From BOG-931 sp963781725 (GTDB lineage Bacteria > Pseudomonadota > Alphaproteobacteria > Rhizobiales > Xanthobacteraceae): 64,000 nucleotides of DNA. Shown in pieces: positions 34,765-43,976 of this stretch. The stretch is taken from NCBI GenBank assembly GCA_963781725.1, contig CAWAGV010000002.1:3844001-3908000 (forward strand), written 5' to 3'. A program made the position numbers and the translations under genes. The stretch's first letter is position 1; the number at the start of each line of letters is the position of its first letter. The notes beneath the pieces were generated by a model. It searched no databases and was not told the DNA's origin. It worked only from the letters and a program-made list of their open reading frames with translations.

Positions 34765-35904
34765 TCAGACTGTCGTCTGTGGTCCACTGATCGCGCCGCA
34801 AGCCAACAGCGCATCGATCCGCTCTTTCGCAATGCCCCAGGTCGCGAGAGCCGGCCGGGTTCCTTCGCCGGGGCTTTGTGCCGGAGCCGGCCGGCCGGCC
34901 GGGGTGCGGCTGAAGCGCGGGGCGGGAGCAGGTTGCACCACGCCGTCTATCTCGATGAAAGAGCCGCGCGCGGCGTTATGAGGATGGTTCGGCGCTTCCG
35001 CCATGGTGAGGACCGGTGCAAAGCAGGCATCGGTGCCTTCCAAGAGCTCGCACCAGGCGTCTCGCGTTCTGGTCTTGAACAATGCTTCGAGGTTTTCGCG
35101 AACTGCCGGTCCGTCGTCTGTCGTGAACGGCACGCGCAACTTTTCGAAAAGCAGCTTGCGGAACTTCAACTCGATGGGAGCGATGGAAATAAACTTGCCG
35201 TCGGCGCATTCGTAGACGTCGTAGACCGCCGATCCGGAATCGAGGTGATTTTCGCCGCGCTCGAGCGAATGCATGCCGGCGCCGAAAAGACCGAACGTTG
35301 CGGTCATCAACGAGGCAACGCCTTCGATCATTGCGGCGTCGACGACCTGTCCTTTACCGGAACGCTGCGCTTCGAGCATCGCGCATGCCATGCCGAAGGC
35401 GAGATAAAGCGCGCCGCCGCTATAATCGCCGACCAGATTGAGCGGCGGCGTCGGCTTCGCGCCGGCGCGGCCAATGGCCGCCAGAGCGCCGGTGAGGGCG
35501 ATATAATTGAGATCGTGACCGGCCGCTTGCGCCAAAGGCCCGGTCTGCCCCCATCCCGTGATGCGGCCGTAAACCAGCCGCGGATTTCGCGCGAGCACCG
35601 GCTCCGGGCCAAGTCCGAGCCGCTCCATGGTGCCGGGGCGGAAGCCTTCGATCAGCGCATCGGCAGTCGCCAGCAGGTCGAGAGCCAGCGCCAATCCTTC
35701 AGGGTGTTTGAGGTCGACGGCGACCGACGGCCGCGAGCGCATCGTCAGATCGAAACGGGTGGGTTTTTCGATGCCGAGGCCGCTGGGCTCGGTGCGATCG
35801 AGGCGGATAACGTCGGCGCCAAGGTCGGCGAACAGCATTGCCGCCATCGGGCCGGGGCCGATTCCGGCAAATTCGACAATGCGCAGCCCCTCAAGCGGTC
35901 CCAT
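34765..35904 (-). CDS. CaiB/BaiF family CoA transferase or alpha-methylacyl-CoA racemase-like
   Basis: The 379-residue class III CoA transferase/racemase-fold protein has the N-terminal LRIVEFAGIGPGPMAAMLFA, the AGHDLNY segment with His130 and the GDYSGG segment with Asp160. That His/Asp pair matches alpha-methylacyl-CoA racemase, so epimerisation of a 2-methylacyl-CoA is the best guess. It is opposite in orientation to its flanking regulator and kinase genes and is divergent from the acyl-CoA ligase at 36000, with which it likely acts. Confidence 0.85.
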   Translation of the reverse strand: MGPLEGLRIVEFAGIGPGPMAAMLFADLGADVIRLDRTEPSGLGIEKPTRFDLTMRSRPSVAVDLKHPEGLALALDLLATADALIEGFRPGTMERLGLGPEPVLARNPRLVYGRITGWGQTGPLAQAAGHDLNYIALTGALAAIGRAGAKPTPPLNLVGDYSGGALYLAFGMACAMLEAQRSGKGQVVDAAMIEGVASLMTATFGLFGAGMHSLERGENHLDSGSAVYDVYECADGKFISIAPIELKFRKLLFEKLRVPFTTDDGPAVRENLEALFKTRTRDAWCELLEGTDACFAPVLTMAEAPNHPHNAARGSFIEIDGVVQPAPAPRFSRTPAGRPAPAQSPGEGTRPALATWGIAKERIDALLACGAISGPQTTV

Positions 35905-35999
35905 AACCGGTCCTCTGCCGGCGATTGTGCCTATCTTGTTGTAAACAGCAAAAGCCTATTTCATGAGCGAAATCGTTGCGGCTCACCCGGGAGTTCGCC

Positions 36000-37715
36000 A
36001 TGACGTCGCGCAACGCCGCGCCCTTTGTCGCGGCTCGTGATTTTCTGCTTCGGCACCGCGAGGACTACGCGACCGCCTATCGCGATTTTAAGTGGCCGGA
36101 GCTCGACCGCTTCAATTGGGCGCTGGATTATTTCGACGAGATCGCCCGCGGCAACGAGCAGCCGGCGCTGTGGCTGGTCGACGAAGGGGCCGGCGAGACC
36201 AAACTCTCGTTCGCGCAGCTCAGCGAACGTTCGAACCGCATCGCCAACTATCTGCGCGGACTGGGCGTGCGGCGCGGCGATCGCATCCTGGTGATGCTCG
36301 GCAATGTCGTGCCGCTGTGGGAATGCATGCTGGCGGCGATGAAGCTCGGCGCGGTGATCGTTCCGGCGACGACGCTGCTCACGCGCAACGATCTTGCCGA
36401 CCGTTTCGCCCGCGGCCGGGTGCGCCATGTCGTGACCAGCGCCGACGCAACTGCCAAATTCGCCGATCTGCCGGGTGACTATTCGCGTATCGCCATCGGC
36501 GGCAGCGAGCCAGGATGGACTGCGTACGAGAAGGGTTACGAGGCCTCGGCGCAATTTGCGCCCGATGGTGAAACAAAAGCCGACGATCCGATGCTGCTCT
36601 ACTTCACATCGGGAACGACGGCGACGCCGAAACTCGTGCTGCACAGCCACCAGAGCTATCCGGTCGGACACATTTCGACGATGTACTGGATCGGCATCCG
36701 GCCGGGCGACATTCACATGAACATTTCCTCGCCGGGCTGGGCCAAACATGCCTGGAGCTGCTTCTTCGCGCCGTGGAATGGGCAGGCTTGTGTCTTTGTC
36801 GCCAACCAGAAGCGCTTCAATGCAAAGGGCCTGCTCGACACCGTGACGCGCTGCGGCGTGACCACGTTCTGCGCGCCGCCGACGGTGTGGCGCATGCTGA
36901 TCCAGGAGGATCTCTCCGCCTGGAAGGTGCCGATGCGCGAACTGATCGGCGCCGGCGAGCCGCTCAACCCCGAGGTCATCGAACAGGTCAAAGCGGCCTG
37001 GGGTATCACCATCCGCGACGGCTACGGCCAGACCGAAACCACGGCGCTGGCCGGCAATACGCCGGGCCAGACAGTGAAGCCGGGATCGATGGGGCGCCCG
37101 CTGCCGGGTTATCGCGTCGCGCTGCTCGACATCGATGAAGAGCCGCAAAAGGAAGCGGAGCTTTGCCTGACGCTGACGCCGCGTCCGACCGGATTGATGC
37201 AGGGCTATCAGGCCGATGACGGTGGCATTCGGCCGATGGCGGGAAACGTCTACCGCACCGGCGATGTCGCGGCAGTCGACGACGACGGCTATCTGACCTA
37301 CATCGGCCGCGCCGACGATGTGTTCAAGTCATCCGATTATCGTATCAGTCCGTTCGAGCTTGAAAGCGTGCTGATCGAGCACCCGGCGGTGGCGGAGGCG
37401 GCCGTTGTGCCGTCACCGGATCCGATGCGGCTTGCGGTACCGAAGGCGTTTCTCACGCTGGCGGCGGGCCATGCGGCGGATCGTGCGACCGCACTGTCGA
37501 TTTTCCAGCATTGCCGCTCGACGCTTGCGCCGTTCAAGCGTGTCCGGCGTCTGGAGTTCGCCGAACTGCCGAAGACGATCTCCGGCAAGATCAGGCGCGT
37601 GGAATTGCGGCGTTCGGAAGCGGAAAACCAGCGGGGCGGCAAACGCGCTTCTCTTGAATTCTGGGAGGATGATTTCTCCGAGAGCGAGATCGGCGCACGA
37701 GCTGAAAGACGATAA
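36000..37715 (+). CDS. AMP-dependent acyl-CoA synthetase/ligase
   Basis: The 571-residue product starts at ATG 36000 with GGGAG upstream. It has the AMP-binding P-loop LYFTSGTTATPKLVLHSH, the DGYGQTETTAL motif and the C-terminal YRISPFELESVL with the catalytic Lys in SGKIRR. It activates a carboxylic acid to its CoA thioester. The ACS/MACS-like length and order suggest medium-chain or branched acids. It ends 3 bp before the sensor kinase gene, which may now be transcribed from its promoter. Confidence 0.9.
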   Translation: MTSRNAAPFVAARDFLLRHREDYATAYRDFKWPELDRFNWALDYFDEIARGNEQPALWLVDEGAGETKLSFAQLSERSNRIANYLRGLGVRRGDRILVMLGNVVPLWECMLAAMKLGAVIVPATTLLTRNDLADRFARGRVRHVVTSADATAKFADLPGDYSRIAIGGSEPGWTAYEKGYEASAQFAPDGETKADDPMLLYFTSGTTATPKLVLHSHQSYPVGHISTMYWIGIRPGDIHMNISSPGWAKHAWSCFFAPWNGQACVFVANQKRFNAKGLLDTVTRCGVTTFCAPPTVWRMLIQEDLSAWKVPMRELIGAGEPLNPEVIEQVKAAWGITIRDGYGQTETTALAGNTPGQTVKPGSMGRPLPGYRVALLDIDEEPQKEAELCLTLTPRPTGLMQGYQADDGGIRPMAGNVYRTGDVAAVDDDGYLTYIGRADDVFKSSDYRISPFELESVLIEHPAVAEAAVVPSPDPMRLAVPKAFLTLAAGHAADRATALSIFQHCRSTLAPFKRVRRLEFAELPKTISGKIRRVELRRSEAENQRGGKRASLEFWEDDFSESEIGARAERR

Positions 37716-37718
37716 TCC

Positions 37719-39140
37719 GTGGCGGTTCTCGGTAAGCTTTTTCGCGCGACGGCATTCCGGCTGACGCTGGTCTATTTGCTGGTATTTATCGTGTTCGCGG
37801 TGTCGCTGCTCGGTTATTTCGCGCTCAATACGCGACGCCTTATCACCGAGCAGATCACCACGACGATCAATACCGAAATCAGCGGGCTGAGCGAGCAATA
37901 CACCCAGGGCGGTATCCGGCGCCTGGTGATCGTCGTCGATCTGCGGTCGCGGCGTCCGGGGTCGAGCCTCTACCTGGTGACCACGGCGAACGGAGAAGGC
38001 CTTGCCGGCAATGTCGGCTCGCTGGAACCGGGCGTGCTGGATCATCCAGGCTGGCTCGAAACGAATTATCGCCGGCTCGAGTCGCCCGAGGGCGGCGAGC
38101 ACCGCGCGCTGGTAGAGATCGTGCAATTGCCCGGCGGCTTCCGCCTGCTGGTCGGGCGCGATCTCGAAGAGCGGGAGCGGCTGTTTGGCATCATCGCCAA
38201 TGCCGGGCAGTGGTCGCTGGCGCTGGTGGTCGTCCTGGGTCTCGCCGGCGGCTTTTTTGTCAGCCGCCGGGTGCTGAGCCGCATCGATGCCATGACGGCG
38301 ACCGCCCAGACCATCATGGCCGGCGATCTTGCCGGACGCCTGCCGGTCGCCGGCACCGGCGACGAGCTCGACCGGCTCGCCGATCACCTCAATGCCATGC
38401 TGGAGCGCATTGAAGCGCTGATGCGCGGGCTGAAGGAAGTCTCCGACAATATCGCCCACGACCTCAAAACGCCGCTCACGCGGCTGCGTAACCGCTGCGA
38501 ACAGGCCCTGCGCGGCAATGCGAGCGTCAACGAGTACCGCGCCGCGCTGGAAGCAACCATCGCCGAATCCGATGATCTGATCCGAACCTTCAACGCACTG
38601 CTGATGATCGCGCGCGCCGAGGCCGGGCATGCACGCGACAATATGGCCGAGTTCGATGCCGCCGAGATCGCCCGCGATGTCGGGGAGCTGTACGAACCGC
38701 TGGCCGAGGAAAAAGGCCTGTCGCTTAAGGTTGAAGCGCCAACGGCCGCGCCGGTGCGCGGCAATCGCGAACTGGTCAGCCAGGCGCTGGCGAACCTCGT
38801 CGATAACGCCATCAAATATGCCAAGCCAAACGAGGCTGCGGGAAACGGTTTGAACGGCGCGACTGCCGAGATCGTGGTCAAGGCCGACAATGAAGGCGAT
38901 CGCATCATGCTGACGGTGGCGGATGCCGGTCCCGGCATTCCGGAAGCCGACCGCGGCCGCGTCATCGAGCGCTTCGTGCGGTTGGAGCAGAGCCGGTCGG
39001 AGCCGGGGTCCGGGCTCGGCCTGAGCCTGGCTTCAGCCGTGGCGCGGCTGCACGGCGGCGAATTGAAGCTTGAGGATAATCAGCCCGGGCTGCGCAGCAT
39101 CATTGCGCTGCCGCGCGCCGGCCCGACGGGGACCGGATGA
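37719..39140 (+). CDS. Sensor histidine kinase
   Basis: The 473-residue product starts at GTG 37719. TM1 at about 10-32, a ~130-residue periplasmic domain, TM2 at about 165-185, HAMP (about 187-240), HisKA with His247 (NIAHDLKTPLTRLRNR), and HATPase (ALANLVDNAIKYA, DAGPGIP, GSGLGLSL) are all present. It is the expected partner of the OmpR-type regulator at 34071. The ATGA overlap with glnE at the 3' end indicates coupling to glnE. Confidence 0.9.
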   Translation: MAVLGKLFRATAFRLTLVYLLVFIVFAVSLLGYFALNTRRLITEQITTTINTEISGLSEQYTQGGIRRLVIVVDLRSRRPGSSLYLVTTANGEGLAGNVGSLEPGVLDHPGWLETNYRRLESPEGGEHRALVEIVQLPGGFRLLVGRDLEERERLFGIIANAGQWSLALVVVLGLAGGFFVSRRVLSRIDAMTATAQTIMAGDLAGRLPVAGTGDELDRLADHLNAMLERIEALMRGLKEVSDNIAHDLKTPLTRLRNRCEQALRGNASVNEYRAALEATIAESDDLIRTFNALLMIARAEAGHARDNMAEFDAAEIARDVGELYEPLAEEKGLSLKVEAPTAAPVRGNRELVSQALANLVDNAIKYAKPNEAAGNGLNGATAEIVVKADNEGDRIMLTVADAGPGIPEADRGRVIERFVRLEQSRSEPGSGLGLSLASAVARLHGGELKLEDNQPGLRSIIALPRAGPTGTG

Positions 39141-42118
39141 CAGGGCCCGCGGTCCGGGCGCGGCGGGGGCCGAAACGCGGCACAGCGACACTGATCGCGC
39201 GGCTGGACGGGGCATTGCCGCTATCGTCGCCGGAGGCGCGTGCCGCCGTTGCGGATTGGCTGTCAGGCATCGAGACCGAACCCGCAGGCAAAGCTCTGGC
39301 GTTGCTGGTGGCGAAGTATCCGGCGCTGTCGGATTTTCTTGGGGGTCTTGCCGGCGGCTCGCCTTATCTGTGGGATCTGGTGCGTGCCGATCCGGCGCGT
39401 TTCGTGCGGCTGCTAAAGGCCGAGCCCGAGGCCGAAGTTGCTTCGCTGCTCGCTGCAGCACGCCGGAAGGCCAATGCATCGCGCACGCCGAACGCTGTGA
39501 TGCGGGTTCTCCGCCGCATGAAGGCCGATGCGGCGCTCTTGATCGCGCTGTCCGATATCGGCGGCGTGTGGCCGGTTCGCGACGTAACCCGCGCGCTGAC
39601 CGATCTTGCCGAGACTGCGCTGCAAATAGCGGTCCATCATCTGCTGCGCGACGCGACCAAACACGACCGGCTCAAGCCGGACAACAAAAGCCATCCTGAG
39701 CCAAGCTCCGGCTACGTCGTGCTGGCGATGGGCAAGATGGGCGGCTATGAGCTCAATTTTTCCAGCGACATCGACCTTATGGTATTTTTTGACGCCACGG
39801 CGGCAAAGCTCGCCGACCGCGTTGAGCCGCAGGACTTTTACGTCCGCCTGACGCGCGATCTCGTCAAGCTCCTGCAAGAGCGAACGCCGGACGGCTACGT
39901 GTTCCGGGTCGATCTGCGTTTGCGCCCGGACCCGGCGTCGACCCAGATAGCAATCTCGACCGAAGCCGCCCTCGATTACTACGAAAGCCGCGGCCAGAAC
40001 TGGGAACGCGCGGCGCTGATCAAGGCCCGCGCCTGTGCCGGCGACTTGGCCGCCGGCGAGAAACTTCTCCGCGGCCTGTCGCCCTTCGTTTGGCGCAAAT
40101 ACCTGGACTACGCCACCATCGCCGACATTCACGCGATGAAACAGCAGATCCATGCCTACCGCGGCCATGGCGAGATCGCGATCGAAGGCCACAACATCAA
40201 GCTCGGCCGTGGCGGTATCCGCGAGATCGAGTTCTTCGCGCAAACCCAGCAGCTCATCGCCGGCGGCCGGCGTCCCGAATTGCGCGGCCGCGCGACAGTC
40301 GAGACGCTTTCGGGGCTGACCGCCGGAGGCTGGATCGACGGCGTGACGCGCGACGACCTCGCTTCCGCCTACGATTTCCTCCGCCGCGTCGAGCATCGCT
40401 TGCAGATGGTGGCGGACGAGCAAACCCATGTCCTGCCGTCCGATCCGGAGACGCTCGACCGGTTCTCGCGGTTTCTCGGATACAGCGGCCGCGATGAATT
40501 TGCCGCTGTCCTTGTCGGACACCTGCGCAAGGTCGAGCAGCATTATGTGAAGTTGTTCGAGCGGGCACCCGACATGCTTGCGCGCAGGCAGCATTTGTCG
40601 TTCGCGGCCGGGGAGGGCGAAGGCGACACACTCGACCGGCTCGCGCAGATCGGCTTCCGGCAACCTCCCGCGGTCGTTGCAACCGTGCGCGGCTGGCTGG
40701 ACGGCATCTATCCTGCATTGCGTGGCGAGCAGGCGAGGGCGAACCTTTCGGAGCTGGCGCCGCTGGTCCTGGATCAGCTTTCCCGCGGCGAAAATCCGGA
40801 CGCAGCCTTCATGGCATTTGACAAGTTTCTGTCCGGCCTGCGCGGCGGCGGCCGGTTTCTGTCGCTGTTGCGGCAAAATCCCGAACTGCTGCGATTCATA
40901 GGATTGGTGCTCGGCGTAGCGCCGCGCCTGGCCGACATCCTCGCGCAAAATCCGCACCTTATCGATCCGCTGATCGACCCGAGCTTTTTTGGCGCTCTGC
41001 CGGACAAAGCGACGCTCGAAGCCGGGCTCGGGCGTGCGCTCGGAGAAACGCGCGGTTACGAAGACGTGCTCGATGCCATCCGGCTGTTCGGTCAGGAGCG
41101 GATGTTCCTGATCGGCGCGCGCATCCTGTCCGGCTCGGTTTCAGCCGAGGCCGCGGGGGAGATTTACGCCCGGCTTGCGGGCGTCCTGATCCGCGCGGTG
41201 CATCGTATTGTCGAGGATGACTTTGCCGCCAGCTACGGGCGCGTTCGCGGCCAGGAGACCGCGATCCTTGCGCTCGGCCGGCTCGGCGCGATGGAAATGA
41301 CGGCAAACTCCGATCTCGATCTCATCGTGATCTACGATTTTGACGGCGAGCACCCGAACTCGGACGGCAAACGGCCACTCTATGGCGGACAATATTTCGC
41401 CCGGCTGACCCAGCGGCTGATCAGTGCGCTGACGGTGCAGACCAATTACGGCGTGCTCTACCACGTGGACATGCGGCTGCGTCCATCAGGCCGCTCTGGT
41501 CCGCTGGCGACGCAGATCGGCGGTTTTGCCAGCTATCAGGAACACGAAGCCTGGACCTGGGAACATATGGCGCTGACGCGCGCGCGCGTGGTGTCCGGAT
41601 CGCGGGCGTTTACCGCACGGATCGATGCCGTCATTCGCGACGTGCTGTGCCGTACGCGCAATCAACGCACGGTCGCCGACGATGTGGTGGAAATGCGCGG
41701 CGCGATCGCCAAAGAAAAGGGCGATGCGAATATCTGGGATTTGAAATATGCCGCCGGCGGTCTCGTCGATATCGAGTTCATCGCCCAGTATCTGCAGCTC
41801 GTTCATGCGGCGGCGTTGCCGGAGATCCTCGACACTGCAACGGCGCGAGTGCTGGAGAAAGCGGCGCAATCCGGCGTTCTGGCACGCGAAGACGCCGACA
41901 TCCTGCGGCCCGCGGCGCGGTTGTTCCACGATTTGACGCAAATCATGCGTCTGTGTTTTTCGGGCTTGTTCGATCCCAAGACCGCGAGCGCCGGTGTTCT
42001 GACATTGCTCGCGCGTGCGGCTGACCTGCCGGATTTCGCCGCGCTGCAGGCCCACGTCGAGGAAACGCAACGCCAGGTGCGCGAGTGTTTTGTGCGAATC
42101 CTTGGGAAGGCGCCTTAG
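39137..42118 (+). CDS. glnE: Bifunctional glutamine synthetase adenylyltransferase/deadenylase
   Basis: The 993-residue protein has two nucleotidyltransferase domains: LAMGKMGGYELNFSSDIDLM from about residue 195 and LALGRLGAMEMTANSDLDLI from about 710, each followed by a PII-uridylyltransferase-like helical region (RGGIREIEFFAQ and AAGGLVDIEFIAQ). It adenylylates and deadenylylates GlnA in response to PII and glutamine. Its 3' end has been duplicated in decayed form at 43228 and 46883. Confidence 0.96.
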   Translation: MTGPAVRARRGPKRGTATLIARLDGALPLSSPEARAAVADWLSGIETEPAGKALALLVAKYPALSDFLGGLAGGSPYLWDLVRADPARFVRLLKAEPEAEVASLLAAARRKANASRTPNAVMRVLRRMKADAALLIALSDIGGVWPVRDVTRALTDLAETALQIAVHHLLRDATKHDRLKPDNKSHPEPSSGYVVLAMGKMGGYELNFSSDIDLMVFFDATAAKLADRVEPQDFYVRLTRDLVKLLQERTPDGYVFRVDLRLRPDPASTQIAISTEAALDYYESRGQNWERAALIKARACAGDLAAGEKLLRGLSPFVWRKYLDYATIADIHAMKQQIHAYRGHGEIAIEGHNIKLGRGGIREIEFFAQTQQLIAGGRRPELRGRATVETLSGLTAGGWIDGVTRDDLASAYDFLRRVEHRLQMVADEQTHVLPSDPETLDRFSRFLGYSGRDEFAAVLVGHLRKVEQHYVKLFERAPDMLARRQHLSFAAGEGEGDTLDRLAQIGFRQPPAVVATVRGWLDGIYPALRGEQARANLSELAPLVLDQLSRGENPDAAFMAFDKFLSGLRGGGRFLSLLRQNPELLRFIGLVLGVAPRLADILAQNPHLIDPLIDPSFFGALPDKATLEAGLGRALGETRGYEDVLDAIRLFGQERMFLIGARILSGSVSAEAAGEIYARLAGVLIRAVHRIVEDDFAASYGRVRGQETAILALGRLGAMEMTANSDLDLIVIYDFDGEHPNSDGKRPLYGGQYFARLTQRLISALTVQTNYGVLYHVDMRLRPSGRSGPLATQIGGFASYQEHEAWTWEHMALTRARVVSGSRAFTARIDAVIRDVLCRTRNQRTVADDVVEMRGAIAKEKGDANIWDLKYAAGGLVDIEFIAQYLQLVHAAALPEILDTATARVLEKAAQSGVLAREDADILRPAARLFHDLTQIMRLCFSGLFDPKTASAGVLTLLARAADLPDFAALQAHVEETQRQVRECFVRILGKAP

Positions 42119-42210
42119 GCCGTGTGCTCATGAAACTCGGCTTGATGTTTGTTTCAATCCCAAGGCGACCGAATTGCCGCGCCGCAGCGAAATGACATGA
42201 TGGGCCAGAA
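42077..42210. repeat. Dispersed repeat A, copy 1 (overlaps glnE 3' end)
   Basis: The last ~42 bp of glnE plus ~92 bp downstream are repeated at 46883-47018 with about 80 percent identity by eye. The downstream core, with aaggcgaccgaattgccgcg and gatgggcca, recurs in a shorter form at 52004-52071. Translated spuriously, it reads DVCFNPKATELPRR, a peptide that recurs at the other copies. Confidence 0.75.
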
Positions 42211-42439
42211 GCGGTCACCACGAGTACGGTGGCCACCAGATCGCGAACGGTGGATACTGATCGGTGACCCAAACTCCTATTGCAGCCCCCTGGCTGAACG
42301 GCGTGGCGTTGGAAAGAGAGAACAACCGGTCACCGCAACGGCAGCAAGCCTGAGATGGTCGCGCGAATGTTCTACTATTGGTTGCGTGTTGGGACTTGAT
42401 ATGGCAACCCTACATTGGGGGCTCGGTAATTAAGCAGGA
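42211..42439. other. Intergenic region before the 42440 lipoprotein gene
   Basis: Apart from the repeat at its left edge, this stretch holds no convincing gene. A frame running through it (42149-42433) begins inside repeat A and is probably chance. The AT-richer end near 42400 probably carries the promoter of the lipoprotein gene. Confidence 0.4.
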
Positions 42440-42850
42440 ATGGGGATTATGGGGGCTCATACCATCGTCGCCACATGCATTTTGGCTTCTGTACTAGGGT
42501 CGTGTGCCGCGGTTTCGGCGACAACACCGGAATCGCCAGGCGGCGCGGTCGCCCGGACGGATTACTGGGCCGTTCCACCGAATTATCGCGAGCTCATCGC
42601 TCAAACCATATTAGCCCACAATTGGACAATCCGGAGTGCTCGTATCTCACAACCGACGGAGGTGTGGATGGGGCTGGCGGCTGGGAACTGGCAGGCGGTA
42701 TGCGCTGAAGTGATTCGAGAAGCTCTTCTAGGCCCCGGCAAGGACTTAATGGTGTTTACGTTCAAAGACGGACGAGTGGGATCAGTCCACTACTCGTATG
42801 CAAAATGCGAGGGATATTCGCCGTTCAATGAAGTTTTGAAACAAAAATGA
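42440..42850 (+). CDS. Hypothetical lipoprotein
   Basis: The 136-residue product starts at ATG 42440 with AGGA upstream. It has an export signal ending in a lipobox (VLGSC, Cys about 22) and a mature domain containing EVWMGLAAGNWQAVCAEVI and a C-terminal KDGRVGSVHYSYAKCEGY, with two further Cys that could pair. I do not recognise the family. Codon use is less GC-biased than in core genes, in line with accessory origin. Confidence 0.6.
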   Translation: MGIMGAHTIVATCILASVLGSCAAVSATTPESPGGAVARTDYWAVPPNYRELIAQTILAHNWTIRSARISQPTEVWMGLAAGNWQAVCAEVIREALLGPGKDLMVFTFKDGRVGSVHYSYAKCEGYSPFNEVLKQK

Positions 42851-42971
42851 AATGCGGATCCACGGGCACTTGCCGGACGTGAGATATATCCCACGCAGGC
42901 TCCGCGACTTGTGAAGCAGACTTCACATCTGTCGGCAGGTCTGCTTCGTGCCAAAAGCGGGACATGTCGTT

Positions 42972-43152
42972 CTTCTCCCAGACCCAGACTTCCGGCGGCG
43001 TGTATTCAGGTGTGTCAGTCATGTCGGGCTCGCGTTTGTCGCTTGATAGGTTGGCCGACTGAATAGTGTGGCAGGCGCGGGCTGTCCAATCATGGTTGGG
43101 GGCGTTGTCATAATATGCGATGGCTGCCCACCGGAGCATCCAAAGGAACGCC
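42972..43152 (-). pseudogene. Duplicated 5' end and upstream region of YghU-like GST gene
   Basis: The segment aligns with 44814-44993. The coding part reproduces the first ~21 codons of the GST gene (MTDTPEYTPPEVWVWEK), and a further ~110 bp of upstream DNA is also shared. After the WEK residues similarity stops and the frame runs into unrelated sequence. It is a fragment with no complete gene. A perfect 9-bp inverted repeat (42913-42921 with 42939-42947) lies just beyond it. Confidence 0.75.
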
Positions 43153-43227
43153 GCCGCTTCATGGTCGCCCCTGCCTCGGGAAGGTGATCTGATCGTATCG
43201 GTTCGGCTCCGCATCTAGGAAACGCCT

Positions 43228-43432
43228 GAGCCGCGCATTCTCGATACCACGACAGCGTGGGTGCTGGAGAAGGCCGCGCAGTTTAACGTGCTTGCGCGCG
43301 AGGACGCCGGCATCCTGCGGCCCGCGGTGCGCCTGTCCACGATCTGATCAAATCGTGCGGCTCTGTTTGCCGGGCGTGTTCGAGCGCCGACGTATTGGCG
43401 CTGCTTACGCGCGCCGCAGACCTGCTATTGCG
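43228..43432 (+). pseudogene. Decayed fragment of glnE 3' region
   Basis: About 205 bp align with glnE positions 41820-42040. The translation ILDTTTAWVLEKAAQ and LAREDAGILRPAVRL mirrors ILDTATARVLEKAAQ and LAREDADILRPAARL of GlnE, then a frameshift follows, after which FHDL, LCL and ALLTRAADL remain recognisable out of frame. No start or stop context is preserved. It is a non-functional duplication. Confidence 0.8.
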
Positions 43433-43479
43433 GCGGGTGCTCATGTGCTGCATCGTCAAGCTAATGACGGGGCAATTCG

Positions 43480-43716
43480 GTGAAATCGAAACTGTTCAAA
43501 ATAGTTTTTGCGGCCGTAATTAGCACAACGATGCTGTCAAACGCGGTTGAAGCGGCAGAACCTAACGGTGACCTGGACACATGCAAAGCAAATGCTGGCT
43601 GCCGATTATTGAGCGGCGACTTCGGTAGGGTCGCCGTTTTATTGGCAGCACTCAAAGAGAAATGGTCTCGCCTGTCTTTTAGGATGATCCACTGGGCTCC
43701 CTATTCCTCCGAATAG
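43480..43716 (+). CDS. Small secreted hypothetical protein
   Basis: The 78-residue product starts at GTG 43480 and begins with a plausible signal peptide (KSKLFKIVFAAVISTTML to AVEA). The mature part has two Cys (DTCKANAGCRLL) and a hydrophobic helix (VAVLLAALKE). It sits immediately after the glnE fragment in AT-richer DNA. Nothing is recognised in it; it may be an accessory gene or chance. Confidence 0.4.
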   Translation: MKSKLFKIVFAAVISTTMLSNAVEAAEPNGDLDTCKANAGCRLLSGDFGRVAVLLAALKEKWSRLSFRMIHWAPYSSE

Positions 43717-43790
43717 CAAGCGTAGTTTGCTCGCGCTGGAACCGCGACTGTTCAAATTTTCTCAAACGAGAACAGGTGGCGGGTCCTACG

Positions 43791-43880
43791 ATGTCCGCTT
43801 CGGGTCATTTTCGACCGATCCGGCGAGTCTTGTCTGCCGGCTGATGTCCGCTCCGCTCCTAAAGCGGACTGAGGCTGGCC
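43791..43880. repeat. Dispersed repeat B, copy 1 (short)
   Basis: The 90-bp element begins with atgtccgctt-cgggtcatttt and ends with aaagcggact-gaggctggc. It matches 45872 and 54286 at about 85 percent by eye but lacks their right half. gtccgct and agcggac near its right end can form a hairpin. The stretch from 43717 to 43976 holds nothing else recognisable. Confidence 0.75.
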
Positions 43881-43976
43881 ACGACAGGCAGAAGGCGCGT
43901 TGAGATAGGCCGCAAGCCTTCAAGCTCCTAAGCTTGTGAGCTTGAATGATGCGCTGCCTGCAAGTCGACGCTGTGG

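Noticed and set aside
35961..37148. 395-codon minus-strand frame opposite the acyl-CoA ligase
   Set aside because: The plus-strand frame has all adenylate-forming motifs; the antisense product is Arg/His-rich noise.
42149..42433. 94-codon frame after glnE
   Set aside because: It begins inside dispersed repeat A and its translation is the spurious peptide seen at other copies.
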